Positions 12,484-25,005 are shown, numbered from the stretch's first letter. The stretch: DNA of 64,000 nucleotides from Absidia repens (GCA_002105175.1 MCGE01000027.1:62001-126000), one strand, 5' to 3'. Notes: generated from the letters alone by a model not told the origin. Numbers and translations are program-made.

Positions 12484-12861
12484 GCCATGTAAAACAGACA
12501 AAAAAAGAAATAAGATGAGGATGTCCAATTCTTACTTGTGTAACAACCCAAATGGAAGCTATTATACTTGGAAAGGAATGTCACTGGACCAAGCTTAATC
12601 GTATCACATTTAGTAAAAAAAAAAAAACCTTCGCTTTTTGCCAGCTCATTATAAAAGTCTCTGGAGTTAAATGTTAGCCCAGTACTGTATATCATATTAT
12701 CCCTTCTATTCCTTTCACCTCTTTATGATATTAGCTGGATAATATCCGATTTTTGATTTGAAATTATATTTGTCATTGCTAGATCTCAATTGTAGAGAGC
12801 AGGCCAGAACCTCACCACCTTGCTCTTTTGATGACGTCCGAGAAAAATCGAATCCGGGGAG

Positions 12862-12876
12862 TATTCAAGTGCCGCC
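12862..12876 (+). promoter_or_regulatory. CCGCC/TTCAA motif upstream of ETF beta
   Basis: TATTCAAGTGCCGCC ends 81 bp before the ATG at 12958. It is a variant of the recurrent motif. Confidence 0.4.
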
Positions 12877-12957
12877 ACCGCTCAACCAGTCTTTTTTTTA
12901 AATCTTTCCAACCTGCCCGATGTGTTCCTTTTCCCTTTATAAATATTCTTATTCATC

Positions 12958-14095
12958 ATGTCCAACCCCTTACGTATCTTTGTTCCCGTGAAACGAGTCA
13001 TTGACTATGGTAAGTTGGATAAAAACAAAACAAACTGTGAAAAATTCTTCCTTTGAGAACTATCATTACTCGTGTTTTCTTTATTTTTACTGGCGGTGGT
13101 GGTGGGGCGGGTTGTGAGGAAGAGAATCCAGGCTTGGTTTGACATTTATACGTTCGGTTTTCTAACGCTTATTTTTATTATTCTTCTTCTTCTTCAGCTG
13201 TCAAGGTCCGTGTCAACCCTGCCAAAACTGATGTCGATCGCAGTGTCAAGCACAGTATGAATCCTTTTGATGAAATTGCCGTCGAAGAAGCCGTTCGTAT
13301 CAAGGAAAAGAACAAGACTACCGAAGTGGTGGCCATTTCTTGTGGGTCAGCCAAGGCTCAAGAAACCTTACGTACCGCTTTGGCTATGGGTGCTGATAGT
13401 GCAGTTCACGTTGAAATCAAGGATGATTCTACCTTACAACCTTTAGCTGTCGCCAAGTTACTCAAGGCCTATACTGACAAGCAAGAAAAGAAGCCAGACT
13501 TGTTTATCTTGGGTAAACAAGCCATTGATGATGATGCCAACCAAACTGGTCAAATGTTGGCTGGTTTGTTGAACTGGCCACAAGTAAGTGACAGGGACGA
13601 CGAGAAAACAGGAGTTACCCTTTAGTCAATTATTCCCACGGTATCAACTCACAACCACTTCATCTTTACGTTATAGACCACGTTTGCTTCCAAGGTCGAA
13701 TTCGAAGGTGAAGCGCTCAAGGTCACTCGTGAAATTGATGGTGGTTTGGAAACTTTGAAAACTAAAATGCCTGCTATTATCACCACCGATCTCCGGTAAG
13801 AGAGGGTTTATCACATGATTATTATACGAATGAATTCTAATATCATACTTATGACACTTTTTTGACTTTCCGATCCAATAGATTGAACGAACCTCGTTAC
13901 GCATCCTTACCCAATATTATGAAGGCCAAGAAGAAGCCTTTGACCAAGATCACCCCTGAAGATTTAGGTGTGGACATCTCTCCTCGCATTGAAACTCTCA
14001 AGGTGGAAGAACCTGCCAAGCGTCAAGGTGGCCATACTGTTGACTCTGTAGATGATTTGTTGGACAAATTGAAGAACGAAGCCAAGGTGTTGTAG
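12958..14095 (+). CDS. ETFB: Electron transfer flavoprotein subunit beta
   Basis: Four exons (12958-13009, 13198-13583, 13677-13795, 13882-14095) encode about 256 residues, the normal length. The N-terminus ([19 protein letters not shown]), the [20 protein letters not shown] signature, the AMP-binding region around [20 protein letters not shown] and the ETF signature near [22 protein letters not shown] are all present. With the alpha subunit it carries electrons from mitochondrial acyl-CoA and other dehydrogenases to ETF-ubiquinone oxidoreductase. The beta subunit typically has no long cleaved presequence, which fits the start used here. All splice phases agree. No damage is seen. Confidence 0.97.
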
Positions 14096-15528
14096 AATAG
14101 ATCCCCTTCCCTCTCCCTTCTTTCCCTTCTTATATTGTTATTGTTTTATTTTGTATATATGCTGAACACTGAACACTATATGATACGATTAGTTGATTTA
14201 GTTTGTTTATCAAAAATAAAGGAATATGTACACTATGATCTTATGTTGAATTTTATCTGATTTGAATTGATGGTTACAATTTGCGGAGATTCAGTTTTGA
14301 TTTATCTACCGGTAAGATCTCCCTTCCCCCGCTTTTTTTATATATGCTTAAACCTCTTGTATTCAATGGTTACCTTCTCTTGTTTGGTAGACATTGGTTA
14401 TAAGCTGGAAACAACGTATTGAATCAATATAAAGACTTTCGTCTTATGGAACAATAGCTAGTTGGATATGAATTAATATAGTGAATGCAGTTTATCATAT
14501 TTATTTTTTTGCTGATTAATTTAAGTAAAAACTCTTATTATGTTGATAAAATAAACGGAATAGTATAGCTTATTATCGTATGCGGTGCTTTCGAAATATA
14601 TGATTATCATAAGATGACTGTGTTAATGATTCCTACTTGTTCGATTGTAGTATATGATAGCCGTACGTGACTTCATATGAGTTTTGCATGCAAATATCAC
14701 GTTGTATTACTTAACATCATGGAGTAAATAATAATTGTGTGCGCAAGTATTCTTTTATTAAGTGTTAAAATTTCTTATCGAGATTATTGTATATTATTTG
14801 TGCCTAGTCAATTGGTAAATCAGAAATGACACTATTTCTACCATGATGTGCATGAAAATCATACTCACAGCTAGAATTATGAGGTTTTTGCCTGAATTTT
14901 AGATGCCTTTTCATAAAAAATAGAGCGTTTGATGTTTGAAGTGCATATACGGCACAGAAAAAAAAAAAGCTAGCTATCATGCAAAAACCTTCATTGACCG
15001 TCCGCTATAGAAGTGCCGCTGAGCTCCGTTATCATCGGTTTAAGTTCGAGACGAAATATGTAATATATAATTATAATAATAGTATTTCGGTAATGATAGC
15101 TCAGTACAGAGTTTGCCGCGTGAGCTTGACTGAAAAATGATGAAACTATAAACGGTTGAAACAATCCAAACCAGCGCAATTTTAAAACACCGCCTTTGAA
15201 TTCGCTTTGAAAAAGGCATTTCCCTTTTCTTTTCCTTTTTTTCCTTTCTCTTTTGCCAGTCTCTCCTTCTCAATCATTCTCATTGATAAGGTCCGTTATA
15301 ACTTTGAACTATAGTAAAAGTCGTTACTTATATACACGTACTCACTTGAATATTGGTTAGTTTACCTTTGGAACATCCCTCCGCCCTTCCATATTACTAT
15401 TGTGATATATCATACCTCAGTACCCCTTAATATAGACTCCATTCTTTTTATCTCTTCCCATTTATTTATATCTTTTTTATTACTTTATTTTTACCTTACC
15501 TTTCACACGAACTGATACGGGTGACAAA
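14096..15528. other. Intergenic spacer, no gene seen
   Basis: AT-rich sequence with many short ORFs on both strands but no plausible exon chain, tRNA cloverleaf or repeat match. The only signal noted is the CCGCC/TTTAAA motif at 15179-15195. Confidence 0.6.
15179..15195 (+). promoter_or_regulatory. TTTAAA/CCGCC motif upstream of LARP1
   Basis: AATTTTAAAACACCGCC lies 334 bp before the LARP1 start codon, in the same form as at other gene starts. A T- and C-rich stretch follows it. Confidence 0.4.
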
Positions 15529-18500
15529 ATGACTGACACAACAAAAAAGAATAATATCAAACCATCGAAGGTGACTCCAACACGACCTCATTCAATATCA
15601 ACAGCAACAAATACCAGCCAATCCAATTCTTATGAAAACATGACAAATTCTTGGAATACTACACACTCTGCAGTATCTGACTTCAAACCTACAACAACAA
15701 ATGTTTGGGATACTCATAAACAAGACACTGGCGGGTCACTGGTGAAAATATCCGAGACTGGTAAGAAAAAAAATCATGAAAAGAAAACTTAATCATGCAT
15801 ATCATCACTTTACTCTCACTGACTCTCACCCCTGATTTCATTCTAGACAACATTCATTCCTGGCCTGCTCCAAATGAAGCTCCTAAAATGGCGGAGGATT
15901 ACAATCACACTGGCAAGAAAGAAAAATTCATCTCTAAAGGTAACGGACACTGGTCAGCAGAAGATAGATATATTCGGTTTTAAATTACACAAAATTTATC
16001 TTGGTGTACTCAATTTTTTTTTTATTAGGGCGAACTCAGTGGAAACATCTGACACCTACAATTACTCATTCGAAACCTACCCCTGGGAAATCATCATCAG
16101 CGAAAGGAAGTGGAACATGCAAGGAAAAAAAGTCATCAAAATCCCGCAACAAACGAAAAAAAGACAGCAGTGACAGCAAAACAAGACACTCAAATCAAAA
16201 AACATCAACTTCAACAGCAACAGATTCACCGTCAGATAATGCGCCTTCGGTAGCAGCAAAATTAGGCAACGGCAACAATGATGCTCACAGTATAAAAGGC
16301 AAGCAATATATCAAAGACTCTTCTTTATATGATAGCAACAGAAACAACAACTACAGTCTGCGACAAAAGAACGACTCATTCCATAAATCTTGGCACAGCA
16401 CAAGCACGGACAATATATATACATCAAAGGATCGTAGAGTCAGCAATAATGAACGGAGTCGTCAAAACACCTACTCATCAAGGATGGTCCAATATTATCC
16501 TTCATCTGATGTTGTACTTGCTTATGTCAACGTGGATACTGAAACTCTCAAGTCCTATATTGTACAACAAATGTAAGTTTAAAATTAATAGATTCGCTGT
16601 AGATTTTAATCTTTTGACTTTTTTTTATTATAGTGAATATTATTTTAGTATCGACAATTTGTGTAAGGATATGTTTCTCCGTGGCAAAGTAAGGAAATAA
16701 AAAGAGGAAGACACACAAAAATAGAGATAGCAAGAAATCAATGAACTGATATTTTTTTTCTCTCTCTAGATGGACTCTGAAGGCTATGTGGATTTTAAAT
16801 TATTGGCAAATTTCAACCGTGTTCGGGGTCTTACCACTGACCATGGTTTGATTCATTCAGCATTGAAGGATAGTCAACAGTTACAAATGACGGCCGACAA
16901 GATCCGAAAGCGGGAAGGATGGGAACATTGGATCATTCCTCCACTCACCAATGTACCTCCAGCCCACCCAAAACCTCAACAACCAGCTACCACGACAGCA
17001 GATATTGGCAAACACAGCGTTATTCATAAGACATCCTCACCACCTTCAACACAAAAAAATCTATCACTAAATTCCACAACTCTCCTGGCTTCTCAAAAAG
17101 ATCTCACGTCCACTGATTTACCGACTTCATCCTCCAGCAAAACTAGCGCTAGCCATGTACATGACAAGGACTTGCGTGAGAATGATGTATTTAACTTTGG
17201 TGACGAACTCCACTATCAAGATGACCGATGCCTCAATGCAACAAGTAAATACTGTCTCTTAGACGACGACGATGACGACGACGATGACGGTCAAGATATG
17301 GATGAAGGTCTGATTGCACGCATCATGATTGTCACACAACGTAATAATGGCGGGGATGGGTCAAATGGATCTTATGACAGGGTCAAGATGAATGACGATC
17401 TCTCAAATCTGATCAATGAAGGCCTACATGAATACGAAGCTGGACTCCACCAACACGATCAACACAGTGAATCCAATGTGACGACGATGGACAAAAACCA
17501 ATTTGAAAAACTCCCGGGAAGTCAATGGCACCAAAGTCAAGTAGATGAACGTGTGGGTAGCCAAAACTCATCTAGCAATATCATCATGACGAAAAAGCAA
17601 GTTAACGAAATAAGAAAGAGAGAGAGAGAATGGCACGGGTTACTAACTCTTGCTTTTTTTTTTTTTTTTTTTTTTTTAGCTCACTGCACAAGAAAACAAA
17701 ATTTTACCCTGTACGGAGAGAATCTTTACCTTTTTACAACGGCGGATTATCGGATGAAACTGTGATGGCGTCACCATGCTCTGATGAAAGCACTGGGAAT
17801 GTCATCGTGGTGGGGGACAAATATGGGCATGTGGGTTGGGTGATTGGCAACCAAGTACACCGTTATAATCCAAACGACATCTATTCAACAAGTCTGGGGG
17901 AATCACCGCGATCATCAACATCCAATAGCAACAGTACGACGACGACGAAGACTACAACCGTTGATGGAAACAGTGAATCCAATGTCGCCTCTCCAAAATC
18001 AATTCCGAACTACCAGCACCCAAGTCATTCGTTATTGCAAGAAAATGGATTCGTGCAGCAAACATACTACCAATACCACGCCGTGGCTCTCAAGGAACGT
18101 AAAAAATTGGGCGTGGGGCATTCTCAAGAAATGAACACACTGTTTCGCTTTTGGTCCAACTTTTTACGTGATCACTTCAACAAGCGGATGTACAACGAAT
18201 TCAAGCGACTGGCGTTGGATGATGTGAAACATGATTACCGGTAAAAAAAAAAGAAAAAGAAAAAAGAGGCGGTTGGGAGAGCGAGGGATAATTGTTTATA
18301 CTGAGATATTTGATCGGGCTAAACTCTTCTTTTATTTTGATAAAGATATGGATTGGAATGCCTCTTCCGCTTCTACTCGCATGGACTGGAAAAAAGAGAC
18401 AGGCGCGACCTATTTGAAGATTTCCAAGAGTTGGCATTAGCTGATTACGACGCTGGGCATTTGTACGGACTGGAAAAATTCTGGGCATACCTGTATTATC

Positions 18501-18727
18501 GCAAGGACAAAAGCAAGCAGGCCGTTCAACCATCACAACGATTAGCGACAGTGCTCTCCTCTTATCACTCAGCAAAGGACTTCAAAAACGTAACGGCGTC
18601 TCCCGTCGTCTCTTCCTCATTCAATATACCTCTTCATTCTCGGCAGCAGAAGCATCAACAGAAACAGCATATTGGGATCAAGCATGATAGAGATCCTAGG
18701 TCTCAGACACTCGTTGATACCTTCTAG
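15529..18727 (+). CDS. LARP1: La-related protein 1 (LARP1), La motif plus DM15 repeats
   Basis: Exons about 15529-15760, 15847-15939, 16029-16572, 16634-16688, 16770 to about 17610, about 17680-18240 and 18346-18727. The N-terminus is low complexity (Ser/Thr/Asn/Lys). The La motif starts around [20 protein letters not shown] and continues through [17 protein letters not shown]. An acidic, poorly conserved middle follows. The C-terminal DM15 region is very well conserved, for example [35 protein letters not shown] and [23 protein letters not shown]1 binds the cap and 5'TOP motif of ribosomal-protein mRNAs and links TOR signalling to their translation and stability; the DM15 region does the cap binding. 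The junction near 17600-17690 is uncertain: the TACTAAC branch site and T run are clear, but the best donor and acceptor differ in phase unless the acceptor at 17692 is used. Confidence 0.93.
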
Positions 18728-19098
18728 TTTATTTTACACTTTGATGTTGTCAGTCCCTTTGCCTTTGCTTTCCCATTCCCCTTCCCTTTTATTCTTCTCA
18801 ATTAATTTTACTGTGAAATATATATCCTTTCTCTAATTTGTATATATTCTTTTATATTTTCCTCCACTCTTTTTTTTTTTTTTTTTTTTTACATGCGTCA
18901 ATAAAATCCATTTTATAGTGTGCTCTTTACAAAATGTCAAATTGGCGTCAAGGGACATGTGCGGGCATTCAAAATTAACGATTTTGCTCATCTCAATTTT
19001 TCTTTGAACAACTTCCCTTACTTTTTTCGTATCTCCCTCCACTTGTTTGTTTGTTGTTATTTTTGTAGATATAGATATCATTGCTCGCTTGACCTTCC

Positions 19099-19135
<37 letters not shown>

Positions 19136-19220
19136 CTACCATATCTTCTTTCTGAAAAAACCGAACCAATAAAAGCATTCGTTTGACACCTCCCTTTTTT
19201 TGTATACAACTTTTCATACC
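18728..19220. other. Spacer between LARP1 and MMS2
   Basis: Contains a T run of about 20 near 18871-18890, downstream of LARP1 in the sense orientation, and the CA microsatellite at 19101-19134. No gene was seen. Confidence 0.6.
19101..19134. repeat. (AC)n microsatellite
   Basis: About 17 uninterrupted AC dinucleotides, 87 bp upstream of the MMS2 start codon. Confidence 0.95.
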
Positions 19221-19808
19221 ATGGCACGAGGTAAGCGCAATAGAAAAATAAACAGTGCCTCACGATCTTTCTTCTTTTTGAAGGAAGTCCGAGACAATGT
19301 TATGCATTACGTAGATTGATACAAATATACTGACTTTTTTTGTTGGACGAACGGGTGTGACTCCTGCACTACAATTCGCAGTTCCTCGCAATTTCCGATT
19401 GTTAGAAGAATTAGAAAAAGGTGAAAAGGGTCTTGGCGACGCCACCTGTAGTTATGGCTTAACAGATGACACTGATACGATGATGTATGACTGGCATGCT
19501 ACTATCCTTGGAGTTCCTCACGTAAGTAAAAAAAAAATAAGCGGGAGGGGGAGTTGAATTTGCTACGTATATGGTAAAAATGGTTGCTACGTAAATTGTA
19601 CTCACATTGTTTCCTATGGAAAGATTAGTCGACACACGAAAATCGCATCTACAGTTTGAAATTTCACTGTGGTGATCAATATCCTGATATGCCTCCTGAA
19701 GTGCGATTTTTGTCTAAAATCAATCTTCCCAGTGTCCATCTTGAAAATGGTGCAGTAAGTAGCTTGACAATGTATAATATGATGGTGGTGATCAATATTC
19801 TTATGAAT

Positions 19809-19845
<37 letters not shown>

Positions 19846-20057
19846 AATAGGTGGATAGTCGTCGCTTGCCATGCCTGGCCAGTTGGAAGCGGGATTACAC
19901 CATTGAAACCGTCTTGACTGAATTAAGAAGGTAAGTTTGAAAAGCCTGATAACCATATAGAGCAAGTAAACTGATGATTCTTTCAACGGATGCTTATAGG
20001 GAAATGGCCACTATTGGTAGAAAACTGCCCCAACCTAAGGAAAATTCCTTGTACTAG
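19221..20057 (+). CDS. MMS2: Ubiquitin-conjugating enzyme variant Mms2/UEV1
   Basis: Five exons (19221-19230, 19382-19521, 19629-19754, 19851-19930, 20000-20057) encode 137 residues, the same length as yeast Mms2. The tiny first exon supplies MAR, joined to [17 protein letters not shown], which aligns directly with the yeast N-terminus. [28 protein letters not shown] and KINLPSVH continue the UBC fold. The position of the E2 catalytic cysteine is not a Cys, as expected for a UEV. With Ubc13 it builds Lys63-linked ubiquitin chains in error-free DNA damage tolerance. The acceptor at 19380-19381 is chosen because it gives the conserved N-terminus; there is no nearer AG. The fourth intron has a run of over 30 T before its AG. 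Confidence 0.97.
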
Positions 20058-21157
20058 ATTTATCCTCCACTCTTGATTTACTTCCTACCTCTCCTCCTTT
20101 GTCATATCTAGTTCATGATTCCATTTTTACCAACTTTTATATATCATCATCTTTTTTTTTCTTTCTTCGTTACGTGTATTGTTTACTATCTCTCTGAAAT
20201 CAATAAAAACATTATATTATATGAATCATGATTTTACACTGCAATTTGAATATTTATGAATTTGAAACTTGTCAATTTTGGCAGATAGGTAGGAGAGGAA
20301 CTGCAACATCTAGGCGCCTGTTGAAAGAAATGGTTACTATGCGGGAAACAAAATACCGTCCAATGTCTTTAATCATCATATGTTCATGTGCTCATCGTAA
20401 TTCTGCTTATTTTTATTCTTTATGCGTCCAACCACCATTATTTAAAACCTTTCAAGAAACCCACTCTCACCCCTATATTTAGAAACCTAGTGTAGTAGAC
20501 GGAAAGCTGAATACAACAATTGATCGATATTGCTTCATACTTAACCCCGTCCCTTCGTTTTTTTGTTTTGTTTTATTTTTGCACATACACATCAGATTTT
20601 TTCTTTTCTACACTCATAAGCACGGTGTAATGTTGTTAGATATATATATATATATATATCCATTCGATAAATAAAATTAAGACATATGATAGTTATGAGA
20701 GACGACGAAATCAATGACAACTAAACTAAACTGGTCTAAAAATATCACAGTCCCTGAAACATATCTAAACATATCAGTGGGAGGTGTGTGCGGCTGGAAA
20801 ACCTTACTATCGAATAAATATCTTGCTGTATAATATGTAAATATAAATGAGATAAGCTAGTTCAACCGATGAGGTAGTTACAGCACAGTACAGTATTCTG
20901 CGGCGAGACTGATAAGCTATTATATAGTGATGGGTTAAACTAGACTAAGGCGAACTGCTCCATCTAGTCTGCAATCGTATCAAGAGGAGAGAGCGACAGT
21001 GCTACTACTGTTGGATGATGGTGGTTATTGTCATGAAAAGAGAACCACCATGTCGATGATGTTGTATGGTGTTGGTTGTTGGAATAGAAAACAAAATGGG
21101 GTTTCCTTTTTTGAAATGAAAAAGAATCGCAACCCAGACCCTCACAAAAAATATATT
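20058..21157. other. Intergenic spacer, no gene seen
   Basis: AT-rich, with an (AT)n stretch near 20640-20660. An ORF at 20228-20482 lacks splice or family support and is not called. No structured RNA was recognised. Confidence 0.55.
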
Positions 21158-21800
21158 ATTTTGAATTCCGCCCACGTGGATTTTTATTCACTCCCAATGT
21201 TTATTTTTTTCGCCCTCTCTCTCTTTTTCCAATTTCTTTTTTCTTCTTTTTTTTTTTTTTTTTGTTTTTTTTTTTTGTCACCAATCGACATTTTTGAGGT
21301 CATGCTGGATTTAGATTAGTGTCACTGCTAGTTTAGAAGGGTTTCCAGCTCAGGGATTACAAGTTGCATGATGAAACCCTTTCATTATGGATGCAGGATT
21401 TAGAACTACCATTAGTTGGCTTTTTGGAGCATCCATTAGCTTAGTTGAGTGTTAGTTTGTCTATATTTTGTATCCATATCTGAATAAAATATGTCTTTTT
21501 CTTTTTTTTACTTTGCTTCAATGAAAACTGACCCATTAGTCTCCCTCATGTCTTTTGTAATGGATCCCGTTTTTTATTACCATCATCCTTTTGATTAGTG
21601 CTGACCGTTTGTTACACTTCAATAAAATATCTTCTTTTATAGTTGTGTTTCCCATGTCTTATATTCCTTTGTATGAACTCCCATTTTGCAATCTTCCTTT
21701 TAGATTAGCATTGACCTTTCTTCAGATCCCCAAGTAGTCTTCTTCATGGTACCTACAATAGGTCACTTGCTCCCTTCAACACTGGTTCTCTTTTTAAAGT
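21158..21800 (+). repeat. Dispersed repeat family 1, copy B
   Basis: The only copy in this orientation. It opens with ATTTTGAATTCCGCCCACGT (from 21158), then a pyrimidine-rich stretch, then the conserved core from about 21295. The core has a hairpin (21336-21383, arms AGGGTTTC and GAAACCCT) and GGATTTAGAACTACCATTAG. After 21480 come degenerate units of about 100 bp with AATAAAATATGTC/ATCTTC strings. It matches copies A, C and D when those are reverse-complemented. No transposase or reverse transcriptase ORF is present. Confidence 0.78.
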
Positions 21801-21875
21801 AACTTCCACCATTCAATTTTGGTAACATGACGGTTCACCCCATCTGATGAAACTGTCACGCTACATTTGCATTCC

Positions 21876-22175
21876 TCTTCTCAATGGAATACCTTTGCCA
21901 CTCCATATAATAGCACGCCCCTTCACTGTAGAATAGCTCTAGAATAGCTTGCCATTTACCGTATAGCCTACCCTCTTTAATTATCGTACTTGTTTGTATT
22001 CTACAATAAATTTTCTTTAAAGTATATGTCTTCAATGAATGTCTTCCATAGTTTATGGCGTAACATACAGTGTTCTTAGATGACGTAAAGAGATACCTCT
22101 CCAAGTATAATGTGATATATTTATCTATCAAACCGTCTTCTGAGGCACAGGTACCTATATCCCACCCAACCATGT
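21876..22175 (+). repeat. Dispersed repeat family 2, copy 1
   Basis: Imperfectly matches 62385-62705 in the same orientation. Shared strings include TAGAATAGCTTG, a run ending CTACAATAAA or TTACAATAAA, and CTTCAATG(G/A)...TATGGC(G/A)TA followed by a CATA/ACGTAAAGA block. Both end near an (A/G)GTACCTA or GGAACCTACACCCACCCA stretch. Each copy sits beside a family 1 copy. Noncoding as far as can be seen. Confidence 0.6.
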
Positions 22176-22725
22176 AGTTCCTTCAAATGAAACATCAAAA
22201 CATACTATCAAAGTTGTCATCAGACCGAGAAAGATAGTAATTACACTCACCTATACACACAAGGACAACTGTCACTTTACTGATTAACTAAAAAGCAATA
22301 TACCCCACCAACACAACACCTCTAACATACTGTATCACCAACACTTTATTGTAAAACCCGACACATTCCAACTGCTGCCTGAACAATCCAACACCTGTAA
22401 CCCGCATTTTTTCTATACAGCAAAAAGGCGAGAAAAGGTCTATTTTAGAAAGTGAAGTAAAACGTCAAACTGTGCAATAATATACACAAATAAAAGATCA
22501 TAATGGTTTATTGGATTCACAACATACAATAAAAATCAAAAAAGATGGATAAAAGAAATGTTCAAAAGGGTGGATGTGTAAGGGGGGGGACGAAGTTAAT
22601 TGAGAGAAGTTGAATATAGGGAGAAAAGGGAGATAGGGTATGTGCGTAATATAATACTTTCAATAAGATGAATATGATAATATATATAATATAAAGGAGA
22701 AAGGTTCCATAAGAAGACTATATCG
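22176..22725. other. Spacer downstream of PEX5, no gene seen
   Basis: AC-rich short strings (CACCAACAC-like) around 22250-22350, then AT-rich sequence forming the PEX5 3' flank on the minus strand. Nothing else supportable. Confidence 0.5.
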
Positions 22726-24933
22726 CTAAAATTCGAATTCGTTTCTGAATTGCATAAGGTCACCACCGGCTACGGCTTTATCCGCCAAATCACGTCGTTC
22801 CTATCATTGGATTTTAGTGAAAAACGAGGGTGAGTCGTAGAGTCGATAAGAAAATCAAGATAAAAAAAAATCTTACCATCATAATAAATGCTTTCCGTAA
22901 CATTTCCCAAAGGTTGCTTGATACATTGACACCTTCTTCAGCATTGTTATCCAATCGTTTATGCATCGACAGGCCAGTCAGTAAATGTTCAGCCGCTTCC
23001 TTGTAGCAACCAATATTGATACAGCTGACACCAAGGTTATACCTTGCGCGTACAAAAGAAGGTCGTAGTTCCAAGGCTTTGTGGTAAGCATCAATCGCTT
23101 CTTCTGATCGACCGTTGTTTGCCAATGTAGCACCCAATCGATTCCATAACAAATAATCCTACAAAAAAAAGCAAGAGTTAACATCATGATAGATCTAAGT
23201 ATCCCTCCACTAATTTCTTTTCCTTGACACTGTACTTACATTAGGGCGTCCATTCAATGCAGATACAAAACAATCCACCGCCTTTTCCAAATCACCACTA
23301 CCATAAAACAAAACACCCAAGCCCACCTGCACATCAGGATCCATTCCTTGCTCGGGAGCTTGACGAGCGGCAGTCAAGAAGAGATCAGTAACATGACCAT
23401 GTAGTTCAAAGGGATTTTCCGAGCGAGCCGGTTGGACACCACCGACCAATTCCGGATAGCGCTGTGTGATCCATCGTTCCAAAGACTGGTAAGCGGCTTG
23501 ATCGTAAGATTCATTGGTGTAGCTGACAGCAAGCGACATGAGAGCAGGGAAATTTCCAGGATCGGTTTCAACGGCCATTTCCAAAGCACGGATGGCGGCT
23601 TCTTCCTTTTCGTTTTGTGCTTGAATGTTCCCCAAATGCATCCATGCTTCCGAGTTGCGAGGATCCTTTTGCACCACGGCTTCAAAGGCCAGAGCTGTTT
23701 CGTTGAGACTGCTGCCATGTTCCAAAAGTCGTAATCCTTCCGCCATAGGGTCTGGATGGTCCATAAAATGATTCACCACTTCAAAGATGTAGGCACCAAG
23801 ATCGGGTTTGTAGACGGATTGGCCATTGATCCCCGTGTTGAATTTGTGGAAATCCTCTTCCCAGTTGTCATCGTCACCATCGTTGAACATGTTTTCCCGC
23901 ATGTTTTCCCACAAATCTTCAAATTGACCAAAATCGTTTGGATCCATCGCTGCTGCTGCTTCCTCCACTTTCCGGGCCATTTCTTCCTCCGTTTCGCCGC
24001 CTCCATCTTGTTGCTGTTGTTGGAGTTTGGGGTCGTCAAACGCTGCAAATTGTTCTTCCCACCCTGCATTGTTGTTGAGTTGGATCATGCGCTCCTTGCC
24101 CTTGCCACTGCCGCCATCCACCGCAGAGAATTCAGCTGACCAGTCAAAGTGGCGTTGGAAGGCTTGTTCGAATTCAGCGACTTGGTTGGGATTCATATGT
24201 GCCACTTCAGGATGATTCATAAATTCTTCCCGCCACGCTAAGTTGTACCATTGAGGGAGAGATTATGAGTCGTCTATTGTTGTTTTTGTTTTTCTGCATT
24301 CCCTTTCACACATTTTTGTATTTACCTGATGCATTGTGTCCAGCAGCAATACGACTTTCTTCAAATGCCTTTTCCATAGCAGCTTCCTCGTCAGGCTTCA
24401 ACTCCCAGATACGAGGCCCTTGCTGACCAAATTCGGCTGACCAATCACCGCCGCCAACTGGGCCATGGATATGAGACTGTTGCCGTACGCTTTCAAGTTC
24501 CCGTTGAAGTTCAGAAAATTGGAAGGGGTTGGGTGCCATGGTCGGTCCACGTTGTTCTTGTCCAAAGAATTCATTCACCATAGAGTCATCATGTTGAAAG
24601 CCAGGTCGATCAGCTTGTGTTCGCATCTATCCGAGGGTAGCAAAAAAAGTTAGTATTCATTCGCCATGAGTGTTGTTTTTTAAAAAGAAAACTTACCCCT
24701 TGTTGTGGTCCGGAAGTCCCTACGGAAGGGTCGAAACGATCCTATCAACATAACGAATAAAAAGTGTCAGTGAGCTTTTATTCCTCTTTTCCTTTTCAAT
24801 GTGTTCATTCAACAAGCCGTAGGTTACTTACTCGTTGTAAAGACCGGTCCTGATTGAACTGTTTCAGCATTTGGCTCATAGGATTAGCACCAGCTGAACA
24901 GTCAGCACCTCCACCCATATTTGAAAATGCCAT
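22726..24933 (-). CDS. PEX5: Pex5 peroxisomal PTS1 receptor
   Basis: Six exons (24933-24832, 24741-24697, 24626-24326, 24237-23240, 23158-22877, 22800-22726) give about 600 residues. The N-terminus has the conserved cysteine (GGGADCSAGANPM), the site used in other fungi for monoubiquitin-driven recycling. The disordered half carries several WxxxF Pex14/Pex13-binding motifs: WSAEF twice, WREEF, WEEQF and WEEDF. The C-terminal half is a TPR array (blocks around SEAWMHLGNIQAQNEKEEAA, DYLLWNRLGATLANNGRSEE and VRARYNLGVSCINIGCYKEA) that binds C-terminal SKL-type signals. It cycles between cytosol and peroxisome membrane. The thioesterase at 44802-46174 ends in AKL and is a likely cargo. All splice phases close. 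Confidence 0.97.
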
Positions 24934-25005
24934 GATTATAAATGTATAAAAGAGAAAAACAGGTAAGAAATACCGAAAGGCTATTTTTTTTTTTATAGCT
25001 TTCGA

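Larger units (their letters stand above)
12369..12957. promoter_or_regulatory. Shared divergent promoter region, glycosyltransferase/ETF beta
   Basis: This 589-bp spacer separates two start codons facing outward. It holds two CCGCC/TTTAAA-type motifs, one near each gene (12469-12483 and 12862-12876), and a TATAAATATT string at 12938-12947, about 12 bp before the ETF beta start. No gene was seen. Confidence 0.5.

Noticed and set aside
12368..12695. N-terminal extension of the glycosyltransferase
   Set aside because: The frame is open but the extension is hydrophobic low-complexity sequence that includes the promoter motif; the ATG at 12368 sits right before the membrane anchor.
15000..15070. 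Possible tRNA (GGTTTAAGTTCGAGAC string)
   Set aside because: The arms around the T-loop-like string do not pair and no acceptor or anticodon stem could be drawn.
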